A stretch of 64,000 nucleotides of DNA. Origin: a virus. The position numbers and the translations under genes are program-made. Position 1 is the stretch's first letter; each line of letters starts with the position of its first letter. The stretch lies in IMG/VR virus record IMGVR_UViG_3300044591_002232, positions 62,001 through 126,000 of that record; one strand, given 5' to 3'. Shown piece by piece: positions 36,401 through 46,601 of this stretch. The notes under the pieces are model-generated. The model made no database searches. It was not told where the DNA came from and saw only the letters and a list, made by a program, of their open reading frames with translations.

Positions 36401-39400
36401 TAGAGGGCAAATTCAGCCGGTATTTTCTGGTAAAATTCAATCTATCCAAATAGATCAAGGCGGGCAGAATTATGGTTCAGCAAATATTTTAAATTATCAA
36501 AGAAAGCCCAATTTAATTATACAAGAAGGAAGAAATGCCCAAGTAACTCCAATTATCGTAAACGGTTCTATCTCTAGAGTAATTGTCAACTCCTCTGGTA
36601 GTGGATACCAGCAAATTCCAGAATTAGTTGTTGGTCCGGTGGATACCGGGGTCAATTTAACTCCTGTTATTGTTGAAGGAAAATTAGTTCAAGTAATTGT
36701 TGTTAATGGTGGACAAAATCTTAATCCAGATAATACTATTATTTCTGTAATTCCAAAAGGCTTTAATGCAAAGTTTAATGTAAATATAGCCTCAAGAAGA
36801 GTCAATCTAGTACAAAAATTAATATCGGGTGAAAATATAACAAAAGATGATGGTTTCTTGGCAAGAAACGTGAATTCTCTTGAATATACCCATCTTTATG
36901 CTCCAAGATCACTAAGAAGATCCCTACTTAGAAAAGTCGGAAATGTAAATGTCAGAGATTTAAACGTTGTTCAGGGGAAAGAAATTGCCTCAAATGCACA
37001 TTCCCCCCTTATTGGCTGGGCCTATGATGGAAATCCCATCTACGGACCCTATAGTTATGCAAATGGAAATTCTGGACAGGTAAGGGCTCTTAAATCTAGC
37101 TATAGAATAAAAACCACAACTGAACTAAGTCAAGAAAATAGACCCCCATTATCTATTTTCCCTATTGGCTTTTTTGTGGATGATTACTTGTTTGATGGTA
37201 GTGGAGACCTCGATGAGAATAATGGAAGATTCTGTATTACTCCAGAATTTCCCCAAGGAACCTATGCGTACTTCTGCACCATTTCAAATATTGTTGCAAG
37301 TTCTGGGCCATTTTTTAATTATTTTACTCCAGTGTTTCCTTATATTATTGGTCCAACATATAAAAATAAAAAAACATCACAAATTGACAAGTTTGAAGAT
37401 TTGGGAAATAAGATTTTAAGAAATACCACCCCATATAAACTATTAAATGATACAAGTAGATATGAATTCCTCTTAAATCCGAATAAAATAAAAGAAGAAT
37501 CTCTAGAGATCATAAAAACCAAAACTTCTTTTGTTGATGGTTTTGAAATTGTTGAATCTGGAAGTAATTATAAAGTTGAAGATTCTATTACTTTAAGTGA
37601 TGGGACAATTGCGAGAGTTAATGAAATTCAAGGTGTCGGGGTTTATTCAATTGGTGTTTCTCATACAACATTTTCTGGTCTAGAAATCATTCCATTTAAA
37701 AACTCACATATTGGCCTTTTTGAAAATCCACATAATATAGAAACCACTACCCCCTTTAGACTAAATTCAGAATTTGAACTCAACAAAAAAATAAAAGCAA
37801 CTCCGGTTCAAACTACTCTGTCACTATCGGCTCCTGTTGAACCGGGGGCTGTTACTGGATTCGTCACATATTTTAGTGTAGATGGTAATTTAAATTTCCC
37901 ACTTAAAGAGAATGATGTTTTTATTATTAATAACGAAAAAGTAAGAGTTCTTTCAATTGATTCAAAAGCATCTAGAATTAAAGTGCAGAGAGGATATGGT
38001 GGGTCTTCGGTGGGCATTTCTACTTACCCAATAAATACAACTCTTTCTGAAGATTCAAGAAAACTTACATTTAATATAGGTATTTCTACTTATTATAATT
38101 TTAAATTGAATCGGGAATACTATTTTAATCCAGTAGAATCTTTAGGAATTGGAACAGTAGGTATTTCTACTGTATTTTTCTCAAATCCTGGTCTTGGTGT
38201 TACATTCCTCACTATTCCTAATAAGACTATACTACTAGAAAATCATCAACTAGTTTCTGGAAATTCTCTATTCTATTCCAGTAACGGTGGCAGTCCAATT
38301 CAAGTTTCATTTAGTGGAATTGGGACGACTACCCTCCTAGAAAATCAGGAACTATTTGTAAACAAAATTAACAACGATCTCATTTCAATTTCCACCACAA
38401 GACAATCAGGAAATGAATTAAGTTTTGTTTCAATAGGAACCAGTGATAATCATAGTTTCAAAACAAATTTTGAGGGTAATTTTATTGCAAATATTTCAAA
38501 TAATAAAGTAAATGTAATCACAAATTCCAATCACGGTTTAAGTCTTCTTGACCAAGTAAATGTTAATGTTGTAAGTGGAATTACCACAAGTTACAGTATT
38601 TTTTATAATGATCATAATCGAAGATTCTGTGTCAATAAAAGATTCATAGATTCTATTGATGTTTTAACTAATGTTATTACATCAAATAATCATAAATTTA
38701 GACTTGGCGAAAAAGTAATTTATAATGAAACCTCTCCTATTGGTGGATTAACAGGCCAGGGAATGTATTATGTCATTCCCATCACTAAAAATCAGTTTAA
38801 ACTGGCCAATTCCTATTATGATGCGGTGACACCCCCACTAGAAGAAATTAATCTGACTTCTTCCGGTTCGGGTTTCTTCTATTCAATAAATCCAAAAATA
38901 GAAATTATTAAAAATCAAAATATTATTTTTGATGTTTCTGATTCCTCACTTTCTTATACAATTTCTGGGGAAATCTTTCCGGCATTTACATTAAGGTTAT
39001 ATGAAGATAAAGACCTGATTAATGAGTACTTTACATATAATCTGGCTCAAGAAGGAATAGTTGGAATTGATAGTACCGCAAAATATAAATTAACCACTGA
39101 AAATATTAAAGATAATTTATATTATGCTATCATCCCAACTTCGGAAGCCCCGGTCATTAAAAGAGAAATATCTTTTGACTTAGAGCAAATTGAGGCCTTT
39201 GGTTTACAAAAAATAGATAGCAAATATTCTGGGCCACATGAAATCATTTCAGTTGGCTCCACCACTTTCTCTTATGAACTTTTTGATTATCCAGAGGCAA
39301 ATTCTTATCAAAATTCAATAACTTACACAACAAATTCTAAGACTGCTATTGGACCTATTCACAATATTAAAGTAACTAATATAGAATATTCAAATACCCT

Positions 39401-41828
39401 GCCAGTAATAGATAAAATTGAAACACAATCTGGAACTGATGCTGTAATAAATCCAATTTCTAGCGATATTGGCCAAATTGAAAATACTAAGAAGTTAGAT
39501 ATTGGTTTTGATTATACTGTTGATTATACAATTAGACCAAAGGCAAATCTTCCTCAAATTTTAAGAATTGCGAGATTGTTCCAGTTGGAGTCAGTTACAG
39601 TAACTGAAAGAGGATTTGGATATTCATTTGCTCCAGATTTAATTCTGATTGATAAAACAACGAGAATCCCTCATACTGCGGAGTTAGATTATGATCTAGA
39701 TTCAAATCTGGTTAAAATAATTCAAAATACAAATAAAATTACAGATAATGGTGCTGAAATAATTCCAGTAAATAATGATAATGGGTTTGAAATTTCCGCA
39801 ATCACTTTTAACTCCGGAACAAAAATTGTAACGGTTCAATTAAAAAATCCTTTTAATAGTGTTGATGAATTTCCATTTTCTACTGGCGAATTTGTTTATA
39901 TTGAAGGAGTTTCTGCCATTAGTGGTTCTGGCTATAATTCAAGTAATTATGGGTATCAATATTTTGAAATTCTTTCCGGAAATGCTAATATTGGTGGCCT
40001 GGCTAATTTTACATTCGCCCTAGATCAAATAAATCCAGGAACAGTAGATGATTTCTATACTAGTGGTTTCGCTATTCCTCAGAAATATCTACCCTCTTTC
40101 GATATTAAACTAAAAACCAATATTTATCTTCGGGGTGAAAAATTTAGAACTCTTTCTAATAAGATTGGTGAAGTTATTAATTGGGATGTTGATAATTCTA
40201 TTCTCAAGGTAATTTCAGTAGATAAGATCAATACTGATGATATAATTTTTGGAGTAACAAGCAAGAACTATTCCGAGGTTACTTATGCATATTTACCGGA
40301 AGCATATATTGATATTGAACCAAGTTCAGTCGTACAAAAAGGCTGGAATAGCAATGTAGGGTTCTTAAATGATTCTCTTCAAAGACTGCATGATAGTGAT
40401 TATTATCAATATTTTTCATATGATTTAAGATCCGAAGAACAATATGTGGATTGGACTGATACCGTTGATTCATTAAATCACACTGCTGGTTTTAAAAAAT
40501 TTGGAAATCTTTTAATCAACACGACTCACGATAATGTTGGTTTCAACACAGAACAAGGTATTGGAACAGTTGAGGTTATTAATGATATTCAAAATGTTTT
40601 AGATGTGAATTGTGTCTATGACTTTGATTTGGTCACGGAAAATTATTTTGATATTGATGGTGTAACAAGTTCAAATGAAATCTACTTTAATAATAAAAGA
40701 ATCCAAAATTATATTGAATCAGTTGGTAATAAAGTTGTTCTCATTGACGATATTTCTGATAAATTTTTACCAGTTATAAGAGAAAATAATGTAGACATTG
40801 ATACTTTTAATAAATTTTTATATAGATTTAAAAAGTACACTATTCACATTTTTGATAGAAATGAACCTCAGGATTCTCAGTCTCTTTTGATTAATCTCTT
40901 GCACGATGACATCATTGTGTCAATAAATCAATATGTTGTAAATGATTCCATAAAGGAATTAGGAACATTCAACGCCGAGGTTAATGGTCTAAATATTAAT
41001 CTTAAATTTTTCCCATTTGATATTTCTAATAAAGTCTACTCTGTGAATACTTTTTCATTCAATATCAGTGATTCTGATGATGAACTTGGTTCCATTTCTT
41101 TAGGTGATGTTGTACAAATTAATTCACACAAAACAGTTGGGGTTGGGACAAGTACTAATACAATATTAAGTATTCCAGATTCAAAATCTGCAGCAAAGGT
41201 TCTTATTGTATATTCCGATAAAGAAAATGGAAACTATTATTCTGATGAAATAAACTATGTTCATGATGGGACAAACGTAATTTATAATTCTTATGGTGGT
41301 TTAAATATGGGAAATCCTTCTGGTGTGGGATCATATAATATTTACCTAGAAAATTCAGAAGTTAAAATTGATGTAGAACCGAACAGCTCCGCACCGTATG
41401 AAGTAAATTCTTTGTCCATTGAAATCTCAGGTACAACATCTACTAGCACTAGTTCTTTTATTATTAGTGGAAATAAATTAGATAGTTCTTATGTTGGCGT
41501 GGCTACTACTTCAAAAACCCTGATTTATTCTTATGATAATGATTTTAAGGCAGGTTCGCATCAAATATTAATTCAAGATAATAATTCAAGTTCTATCAAT
41601 TATACGGAATTATTAACCATGTTAAATAGTTCAAATCAAGAAATATATTCAGTGGAATTTGGTGATCTAAATATACAAAATTCAATAGGACAATTGGAAG
41701 TAGAATATTCAAATGTCAATGGCGATTTAGAAATATATTTTACCCCCTTTAGTAGTTCTGATTATGAAGTTAGGGTTTTTAGTAATTTAATTTCACGATT
41801 TAGAAGATCCGATACATTAATTCCATGA
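33402..41828 (+). CDS. giant baseplate wedge-associated structural protein (gp7 position) with YHYH domain
   Basis: A 2808-aa protein. N-terminal RIPVSTIVDSQLPLFVREEY and LFSEFLRQYYLSDKSEEL are characteristic of the T4-like cyanophage protein between gp6 and gp8, often labelled gp7-like. At about 45-85 and 1455-1550 are IxVxSTxGFP...RGFSG modules. Many GSGY/GGxxY beta-repeats lie between about 690 and 1115. At about 1190-1300 a YHYH domain appears: SPLIGWAYDGNPIYGPYSYA, then FPQGTYAYFCTI. T4 gp7 is 1032 aa, so this is much larger. Probably forms the wedge body plus peripheral arms. Translational coupling to both neighbours. Confidence 0.75.
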   Translation: MRIPVSTIVDSQLPLFVREEYPLFSEFLRQYYLSDKSEELIQNLDKNIDLDVVFNIRLEAILDQNVGFNDTTITVDSTEGFPDNNGLIKINNEIIFYKSKSETQFIGCVRGFSGITKLDRKFLEFSESESERHSSESVVLNLSALYLQQFAIQTKKKIIPGFEDRKFFSGLNASNFAKNAKSFYSSKGSDESFRMLFGALYGKPVDVIKPRDFLIRPSDAQYRVTKDLVVEVISGDPYGLINSTLYQDATSSIEPAQGTVIEATKIIRDNKEYFIISLDFDYNRDVDASGTVKSEFSIHPKTLSTSRVNSGSAHIDVDSTVGFPDSGELKINLEDGTILTVSYQSKVLNQFLDCSGISNTIPEKSEIKIDNLIYGFDNNGNRVELFVNGVLGDIDYIDNTFYYEPKEKIKIKTLGEDISELKANNWFFNISVTYDVQAIIIEDSSNFSYRVSLFDEHNFVIGDSFTLYASDDSNYNGTINFVENEKIVIITGTGPLNEILSYTIRKNISKVNVQSEKYSNISIFNSNVQNIYTDYDKSVYVSSPSLPTYLGFPLEINDFTLTIPSGDYDGLDQIVFSRPHGLFTGESVVLKNQNSIATDGSYIVFVVSIDTIRLAKSPENIISNEFVVFSGQISNGSLEPLGFNDLNFNRLPLRPQNIIKKLESPILKDKEEVTESGTVGILINGVEISNFKSEDSSFYGPITSVDVLDGGDSYNVIQPPTINVVDTVGTGASLSVAVEGSLERIDVIDPGFDYLDVPQIKITGGNGAGAEATVKLVSFIHSVEFNSETAVDTINDIIVFTEDHKFADNEEVIYRTDNQKNVVGIDTNSKYYVKPLDAKRVQLYFALDQSTPINLSGIGTGIHSLTSISSKKKISRIEVTNSGSGYKNKRVKIVGINTASDSLIINNHGYVSGEIVEYKTSGSPIVGLAQTTQYYVTVIDNDQIRLSDTSSIERADVNYKKKKYVDILSLPSGNHYLNYPEIKVELSGRIGISTFLGQDFRGQIQPVFSGKIQSIQIDQGGQNYGSANILNYQRKPNLIIQEGRNAQVTPIIVNGSISRVIVNSSGSGYQQIPELVVGPVDTGVNLTPVIVEGKLVQVIVVNGGQNLNPDNTIISVIPKGFNAKFNVNIASRRVNLVQKLISGENITKDDGFLARNVNSLEYTHLYAPRSLRRSLLRKVGNVNVRDLNVVQGKEIASNAHSPLIGWAYDGNPIYGPYSYANGNSGQVRALKSSYRIKTTTELSQENRPPLSIFPIGFFVDDYLFDGSGDLDENNGRFCITPEFPQGTYAYFCTISNIVASSGPFFNYFTPVFPYIIGPTYKNKKTSQIDKFEDLGNKILRNTTPYKLLNDTSRYEFLLNPNKIKEESLEIIKTKTSFVDGFEIVESGSNYKVEDSITLSDGTIARVNEIQGVGVYSIGVSHTTFSGLEIIPFKNSHIGLFENPHNIETTTPFRLNSEFELNKKIKATPVQTTLSLSAPVEPGAVTGFVTYFSVDGNLNFPLKENDVFIINNEKVRVLSIDSKASRIKVQRGYGGSSVGISTYPINTTLSEDSRKLTFNIGISTYYNFKLNREYYFNPVESLGIGTVGISTVFFSNPGLGVTFLTIPNKTILLENHQLVSGNSLFYSSNGGSPIQVSFSGIGTTTLLENQELFVNKINNDLISISTTRQSGNELSFVSIGTSDNHSFKTNFEGNFIANISNNKVNVITNSNHGLSLLDQVNVNVVSGITTSYSIFYNDHNRRFCVNKRFIDSIDVLTNVITSNNHKFRLGEKVIYNETSPIGGLTGQGMYYVIPITKNQFKLANSYYDAVTPPLEEINLTSSGSGFFYSINPKIEIIKNQNIIFDVSDSSLSYTISGEIFPAFTLRLYEDKDLINEYFTYNLAQEGIVGIDSTAKYKLTTENIKDNLYYAIIPTSEAPVIKREISFDLEQIEAFGLQKIDSKYSGPHEIISVGSTTFSYELFDYPEANSYQNSITYTTNSKTAIGPIHNIKVTNIEYSNTLPVIDKIETQSGTDAVINPISSDIGQIENTKKLDIGFDYTVDYTIRPKANLPQILRIARLFQLESVTVTERGFGYSFAPDLILIDKTTRIPHTAELDYDLDSNLVKIIQNTNKITDNGAEIIPVNNDNGFEISAITFNSGTKIVTVQLKNPFNSVDEFPFSTGEFVYIEGVSAISGSGYNSSNYGYQYFEILSGNANIGGLANFTFALDQINPGTVDDFYTSGFAIPQKYLPSFDIKLKTNIYLRGEKFRTLSNKIGEVINWDVDNSILKVISVDKINTDDIIFGVTSKNYSEVTYAYLPEAYIDIEPSSVVQKGWNSNVGFLNDSLQRLHDSDYYQYFSYDLRSEEQYVDWTDTVDSLNHTAGFKKFGNLLINTTHDNVGFNTEQGIGTVEVINDIQNVLDVNCVYDFDLVTENYFDIDGVTSSNEIYFNNKRIQNYIESVGNKVVLIDDISDKFLPVIRENNVDIDTFNKFLYRFKKYTIHIFDRNEPQDSQSLLINLLHDDIIVSINQYVVNDSIKELGTFNAEVNGLNINLKFFPFDISNKVYSVNTFSFNISDSDDELGSISLGDVVQINSHKTVGVGTSTNTILSIPDSKSAAKVLIVYSDKENGNYYSDEINYVHDGTNVIYNSYGGLNMGNPSGVGSYNIYLENSEVKIDVEPNSSAPYEVNSLSIEISGTTSTSTSSFIISGNKLDSSYVGVATTSKTLIYSYDNDFKAGSHQILIQDNNSSSINYTELLTMLNSSNQEIYSVEFGDLNIQNSIGQLEVEYSNVNGDLEIYFTPFSSSDYEVRVFSNLISRFRRSDTLIP

Positions 41829-44800
41829 GCAATATTTCCTTTTCTTCTGGTTATGGTGAATATGTTAGCGGTGAGTTCTCTGGTGGGACTGCGTTTGAAC
41901 TTAAATCAAACGATAGATTTATTTTTTCTAGAGAATTTCTTGGAAATTCTTCATCATTTATAAATTTGACAGAAGATTGGTTCATCTTTACTCAACACAA
42001 TTTTATAACCGGGGAAGAGCTGATTTATAAATCAGACATTTCACCAATTAAAATCATTCCCACTGTAATTTCTGGTATAACAACTGATATTCTACCATCT
42101 AAACTTTATGCAGTGAAAGTTGATGTTTCAACCATAAGAGTATCCGCAACAAAAGAAGATTCTCTTCTGGCCGAACCAATTTATCTTGATTTAGATGATT
42201 ACGGATCTGGCAATCACTCAATATCATCTAAAGATCCAAATAAAAATACAATTATTACACTCAACAATATTATTCAAGATCCTATCGTATCAACAGCAAT
42301 TACTTCCTTTATTTTGGAATCAATAAATGATTCTGATCTATCAGTTCCTGTAAATAATCCCAATATTTTTAAAGGCGGTGAGTTATTTAAAATTGACGAT
42401 GAATATTTTAGAGTTCTTTCAGTTGGAGTAGGGACAACTAATAATCTATTTTTTGAAAGGGAGCTTCTAGGGACTGTTGGGGTTTCCCACACTTCAAATT
42501 CTGTTGTAACAAAAGTTAAAGGGAATTATAATATTGTAGATAGCTTTATTCATTTTACATATCCGCCCTATGGTAATTTCTTTGATTTAGAAAATGGTCT
42601 AACTAATGGATCTACTTTCAGTGGAAGGGTTTTTTTGAGATCTGGAATAAAAAATACCGATAAGGGACCTTATGATACCAATTACATCTTTGATGATATT
42701 TCACAACAGTTTGATGGACTGACTAAAAGTTTTAATCTTAAAGTAAATGAAAGTGATGTCACTGGAATTTCTACAGACAATACAATTCTCACAATTAATG
42801 ATGTATTCCAACCACCCTCTAGATTAACTGGCAACCCTATTCAGGGGGCCTATGTTTTAGAAGAAAATGTTGGAGTCACTTCCATTACATTTACAGGCAA
42901 CACAAATTTTGCAGAATATGACGTTAATTTGACTGAACTCCCTAGAGGAGGTATCATTTTTTCTGTTGCTTCTACTGAAGGATTCGGTTATCAGCCTCTG
43001 ATTTCTGCAGGTGGTACTGCAATCGTTTCCGCTGCAGGGACAATTCGATCAATCTCAATTGGTTATAGTGGTTCTGGTTATCGAAGTGGTATTCAGACAG
43101 TCAACGTTGGGGTTGGTTATAGTAACGTAGTCGGAGTAGATCTAGAAATTATCGGGACTGCGACCATTTCAAGTGGTGGAATCACAACAGTTGTAATTAG
43201 TAATCCAGGTTCTGGTTACACTTCTACAAACCCTCCAAGTGTTTATTTTGATGCGCCTCTAACATATTCAAATATTCCTTTGATTTATTCATCGGGATCT
43301 TCTGGAGTTGGAACGGAAGCAAGAATTAACATAGTAGTGGGACAGGGCTCTAGTGTTATCGATTTTACCTTAGATAATTTTGGTTATGGTTATCAGGGAG
43401 GAGATATATTAACTATTGCTGGAATTCCAACTACTAGCAGCGCAAACTTCAAAGAATTTAAAATCACCGTTGATAAAATCTTTAATGATGATTCTACAGT
43501 TAGAACAATTGGAGAGTTGATTATTTTTGACCCAATAGATAATCAGTTTAATGGAAGAAGAAGAGCATTTTCTCTAAGATTAAATGGACAGCAAACTGCC
43601 ATTCTTGCTAAAGTTGGATCTGATTTAAATGTAGAAAACTCTCTTCTGGTTTTTATCGATACAGTACTACAAGTTCCAAGAGAGTCTTATGAATTTGATG
43701 GTGGTAGTATTTTAACATTTAAAGAACCACCAAGAATTGGTTCAAAATCTACAATTCTGTTTTATGGTGGAACTGATAATGTAGATACTGAACTCAGAGA
43801 AGTGATTGAGACCGTTAAAATTGGGGACACTCTTACTATATTTGATAATGTAGATCGATTTAGAGATCAAAATTCAAGAACTGTCCAAGACATTATTTCT
43901 GCGGATACCGCAAGAACTAATATTTATAATAGACAAGGAATTTCAGTAGATGATGAAGTTCGTCCTGTTGAATGGTGCCCTCAAAATGTTGATAAATTTA
44001 TCTCTGGAATTCTAGTTACCAAAGACAGGATAATCTATGAATCACTAATCTATCCAACCGCATTTGCAATTTCTGGTATTGGTAGCACTTCTAGTGAAAT
44101 ATTCGTTGATAATGTCAAAACATTTTTTGATAATGCAAATGAATCTCCTGTAACGAACAACATACGAATAATCTCTCAAGCAGTACAGGAACAATGTTTA
44201 TTGTCGGCTGTTGTTTCTGTCGCTGGAACAATTTCATCAATTAATATTGATAAACCAGGATTTGGGTATTTCTCGACCCCACAAGTTTCAATTTCACCTC
44301 CAGTTGGATTGGGGACAACTGCGATGGCAACTGCAACAGCTCAAATAAATTCTAGTGGAATTGTCACTTCAGTGAATATAATTAATTCAGGGTTTGGTTA
44401 TACTTCAACTTCCCCTGTTTATGTTATTGTAGAATCACCAAGACAGATAATTGAAATTGCAGAAGAAGTCTCTTATCAAGGAGATTTTGGTATTATTTCT
44501 GGAATTGGAACTACTACAGGATCTATCATATTTGATCTTTATATTCCAAAAGAATCCTATCTAAGAAATTCGACCATCAATCAAGTTGGAGCCGGAATTT
44601 CTGGTTCAAGTGGAATTTCTACTGGTTATTATTTCTATGTGAGCAATACTTCTGTTGGTTCCACTATTTCTTCATTGGATTCTGGAAATAACGTAATAGG
44701 TATTTCTACTCAGTTTATAGACAATGTTTATCAGGTAGTTTCTACCACAACAAAGCAAAAAGTTGTAATTGGTGTTGGACTAACAACAGTGAGTGAGGTC

Positions 44801-44995
44801 GTTGTTAAGGTCAATAATAACTCTTCTCTTGTTGGGGTGGCTGGAAGTGGATATTATGGTGATTATAGTTGGGGAAGAATATATAATGTATCTAAATCTG
44901 GATCTAGCGAATTTGATTACTATGCACCAGGAATTACCACTTCTACAGTAATTCAGAGGCTTAATCCTCTAAAATACCTTGATTATTTGGTCTAA
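41825..44995 (+). CDS. virion structural protein, baseplate or fiber-like (1056 aa)
   Basis: Begins MSNISFSSGYGEYVSGEFSG. Strand-rich, with at least four GSGYxSxxP/GFGYxSTP repeats (TISSGGITTVVISNPGSGYT; SINIDKPGFGYFSTPQVSI) and a lone FKGGELFKIDDEYFRV module also found in neighbouring giants. C-terminal half contains two long FDPIDNQFNGRRRAFSL-type segments. Located between the gp7-like protein and gp8, so probably a baseplate-peripheral or fiber-attachment protein. No exact T4 counterpart recognised. Confidence 0.6.
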   Translation: MSNISFSSGYGEYVSGEFSGGTAFELKSNDRFIFSREFLGNSSSFINLTEDWFIFTQHNFITGEELIYKSDISPIKIIPTVISGITTDILPSKLYAVKVDVSTIRVSATKEDSLLAEPIYLDLDDYGSGNHSISSKDPNKNTIITLNNIIQDPIVSTAITSFILESINDSDLSVPVNNPNIFKGGELFKIDDEYFRVLSVGVGTTNNLFFERELLGTVGVSHTSNSVVTKVKGNYNIVDSFIHFTYPPYGNFFDLENGLTNGSTFSGRVFLRSGIKNTDKGPYDTNYIFDDISQQFDGLTKSFNLKVNESDVTGISTDNTILTINDVFQPPSRLTGNPIQGAYVLEENVGVTSITFTGNTNFAEYDVNLTELPRGGIIFSVASTEGFGYQPLISAGGTAIVSAAGTIRSISIGYSGSGYRSGIQTVNVGVGYSNVVGVDLEIIGTATISSGGITTVVISNPGSGYTSTNPPSVYFDAPLTYSNIPLIYSSGSSGVGTEARINIVVGQGSSVIDFTLDNFGYGYQGGDILTIAGIPTTSSANFKEFKITVDKIFNDDSTVRTIGELIIFDPIDNQFNGRRRAFSLRLNGQQTAILAKVGSDLNVENSLLVFIDTVLQVPRESYEFDGGSILTFKEPPRIGSKSTILFYGGTDNVDTELREVIETVKIGDTLTIFDNVDRFRDQNSRTVQDIISADTARTNIYNRQGISVDDEVRPVEWCPQNVDKFISGILVTKDRIIYESLIYPTAFAISGIGSTSSEIFVDNVKTFFDNANESPVTNNIRIISQAVQEQCLLSAVVSVAGTISSINIDKPGFGYFSTPQVSISPPVGLGTTAMATATAQINSSGIVTSVNIINSGFGYTSTSPVYVIVESPRQIIEIAEEVSYQGDFGIISGIGTTTGSIIFDLYIPKESYLRNSTINQVGAGISGSSGISTGYYFYVSNTSVGSTISSLDSGNNVIGISTQFIDNVYQVVSTTTKQKVVIGVGLTTVSEVVVKVNNNSSLVGVAGSGYYGDYSWGRIYNVSKSGSSEFDYYAPGITTSTVIQRLNPLKYLDYLV

Positions 44996-44998
44996 ATA
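44991..44998 (+). promoter_or_regulatory. late promoter before gp8 (TCTAAATA)
   Basis: TCTAAATA overlaps the stop of the upstream gene and lies 20 nt before the gp8 ATG. Confidence 0.65.
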
Positions 44999-45018
44999 GC
45001 TAATAAAAATCATAACCA

Positions 45019-46599
45019 ATGTCTGCAATTATAACTGATAATCTAAGAATTCTGAGAGCCAAACAGTTTGTTGAAACTGCCGCAACTACAAACTACTACA
45101 GTTTTATTGGGCTTCCTAATCCTTCTGATTATTATGCTGACTGGAATATTTCCCCATTGGCGCCTAAGGATAGTTTTGAGCAAGAATCCGACTATTGGGA
45201 TACAATGATTGCTCTAAAGAAGATTTTTTCAACTGATGTTCGCCAGGCAGTCAGAAAAATTAGATGGGAAAGTGGAATTACTTATGATATGTATCGTCAT
45301 GATGTAAGTCGAACAAAAACCACTATTCCTTCTGGAGCGACTAGTTTATATTCCTCTAATTATTATGTTGTAAATAGTAACTATCAGGTTTATATTTGTT
45401 TAAACAATGGGATTTCACCAGAAAATCCAGGTGGGAGGCAATCTCAGTTTGAACCAAAATTTACAGATCTAGAACCTAGAGCAGTCGGAACCGGAGTAGA
45501 TGGTTATATTTGGAAGTATCTTTACACTTTAAGTGCAACTGATATTATTCGTTTTGATAGTATAAACTTCATTCCAACCCCACAAAATTGGGGGGAGGAT
45601 GAGCAGTCGTTTTTAATTAAGAATAATGCGGAGAATAGTGGTCAAATCAAAATTTGTACTGTTACAAATAGAGGTGATTACAGTAATGTTTCAGGAATCC
45701 GGAACCGAGTTTTCCGAAATGTTCCAATAAAAGGTGATGGCTCTGGGGGTCTAGTCACAATCACGTTTAACAATAATGCTCAGGTAGAAAATGTCTTCGT
45801 AGCGAATGGTGGACAAAATTATACTTATGGGCGAATTGACATTCAGGCTGGGGGACTCCCAAATCCAACGACTCTACCACAATTTGATGTGATTATTCCA
45901 CCAAAAGGGGGACATGGTTTTGATATTTATAATGAACTAGGAGCATTTTATGTTTCAGTTTATTCTAGAATTGAAAATGATTTTGATAACCCGGATTTTA
46001 TCACTGGAAATGAAATCGCCAGGATTGGTATAGTAGAAAATCCTCTTAGATTTGATTCCTCGGAGGTTCTCACAGATGATAAAGTAAGTGCTCTCAATGC
46101 AATTAAACTTGTTGGAATTACAAATCAGAGTGATTATCAATCAGCAACCTTCATCTCAGATTCCTTTATCACCCAGACGGTTGGTCTAGGTGTCACGGCT
46201 GTTGGAAGAGTGGTATCTTATGATAGAAACACTGGAGTTCTTAAGTATTGGCAAGACAAAACACTAGCCGGATTTACTACAGCAGGAATTCAAACATCAG
46301 CGACATATGGATTTAATCTAGAAAAATTTACTGCAACTCCGGCAACCGGTGGCAGTGTCACAATTTCTGGTGGAAGTATTGATTTAAATATTGATACCTC
46401 TTTCGGTTCTATTGCAAATCCTGGCATAACAACCACCATAAATAATAGGACATATAGATTAGGTCAATCATTCATTAATGGCCTGGCAAATCCAGAGGTC
46501 AAAAAACATTCTGGATCTGTCATTTATGTTGATAATAGACCGGCTATTACAAGATCTCAGAATCAAAAAGAAGACATTAAGGTAATTCTACAGTTTTAA
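45019..46599 (+). CDS. gp8: baseplate wedge protein gp8
   Basis: A 526-aa protein. N-terminal ATTNYYSFIGLPNPSDYYAD then KKIFSTDVRQAVRKIRWESG, and VDGYIWKYLYTLSATDIIRF are diagnostic of T4-like gp8, whose T4 version is 334 aa. The extra length comes from the C-terminal strand-rich part (about 240-520) containing ANGGQNYTYG repeats like its neighbours. gp8 dimers cross-link gp7, gp10 and gp6 in the wedge. Confidence 0.9.
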   Translation: MSAIITDNLRILRAKQFVETAATTNYYSFIGLPNPSDYYADWNISPLAPKDSFEQESDYWDTMIALKKIFSTDVRQAVRKIRWESGITYDMYRHDVSRTKTTIPSGATSLYSSNYYVVNSNYQVYICLNNGISPENPGGRQSQFEPKFTDLEPRAVGTGVDGYIWKYLYTLSATDIIRFDSINFIPTPQNWGEDEQSFLIKNNAENSGQIKICTVTNRGDYSNVSGIRNRVFRNVPIKGDGSGGLVTITFNNNAQVENVFVANGGQNYTYGRIDIQAGGLPNPTTLPQFDVIIPPKGGHGFDIYNELGAFYVSVYSRIENDFDNPDFITGNEIARIGIVENPLRFDSSEVLTDDKVSALNAIKLVGITNQSDYQSATFISDSFITQTVGLGVTAVGRVVSYDRNTGVLKYWQDKTLAGFTTAGIQTSATYGFNLEKFTATPATGGSVTISGGSIDLNIDTSFGSIANPGITTTINNRTYRLGQSFINGLANPEVKKHSGSVIYVDNRPAITRSQNQKEDIKVILQF

Positions 46600-46601
46600 T
46601 C

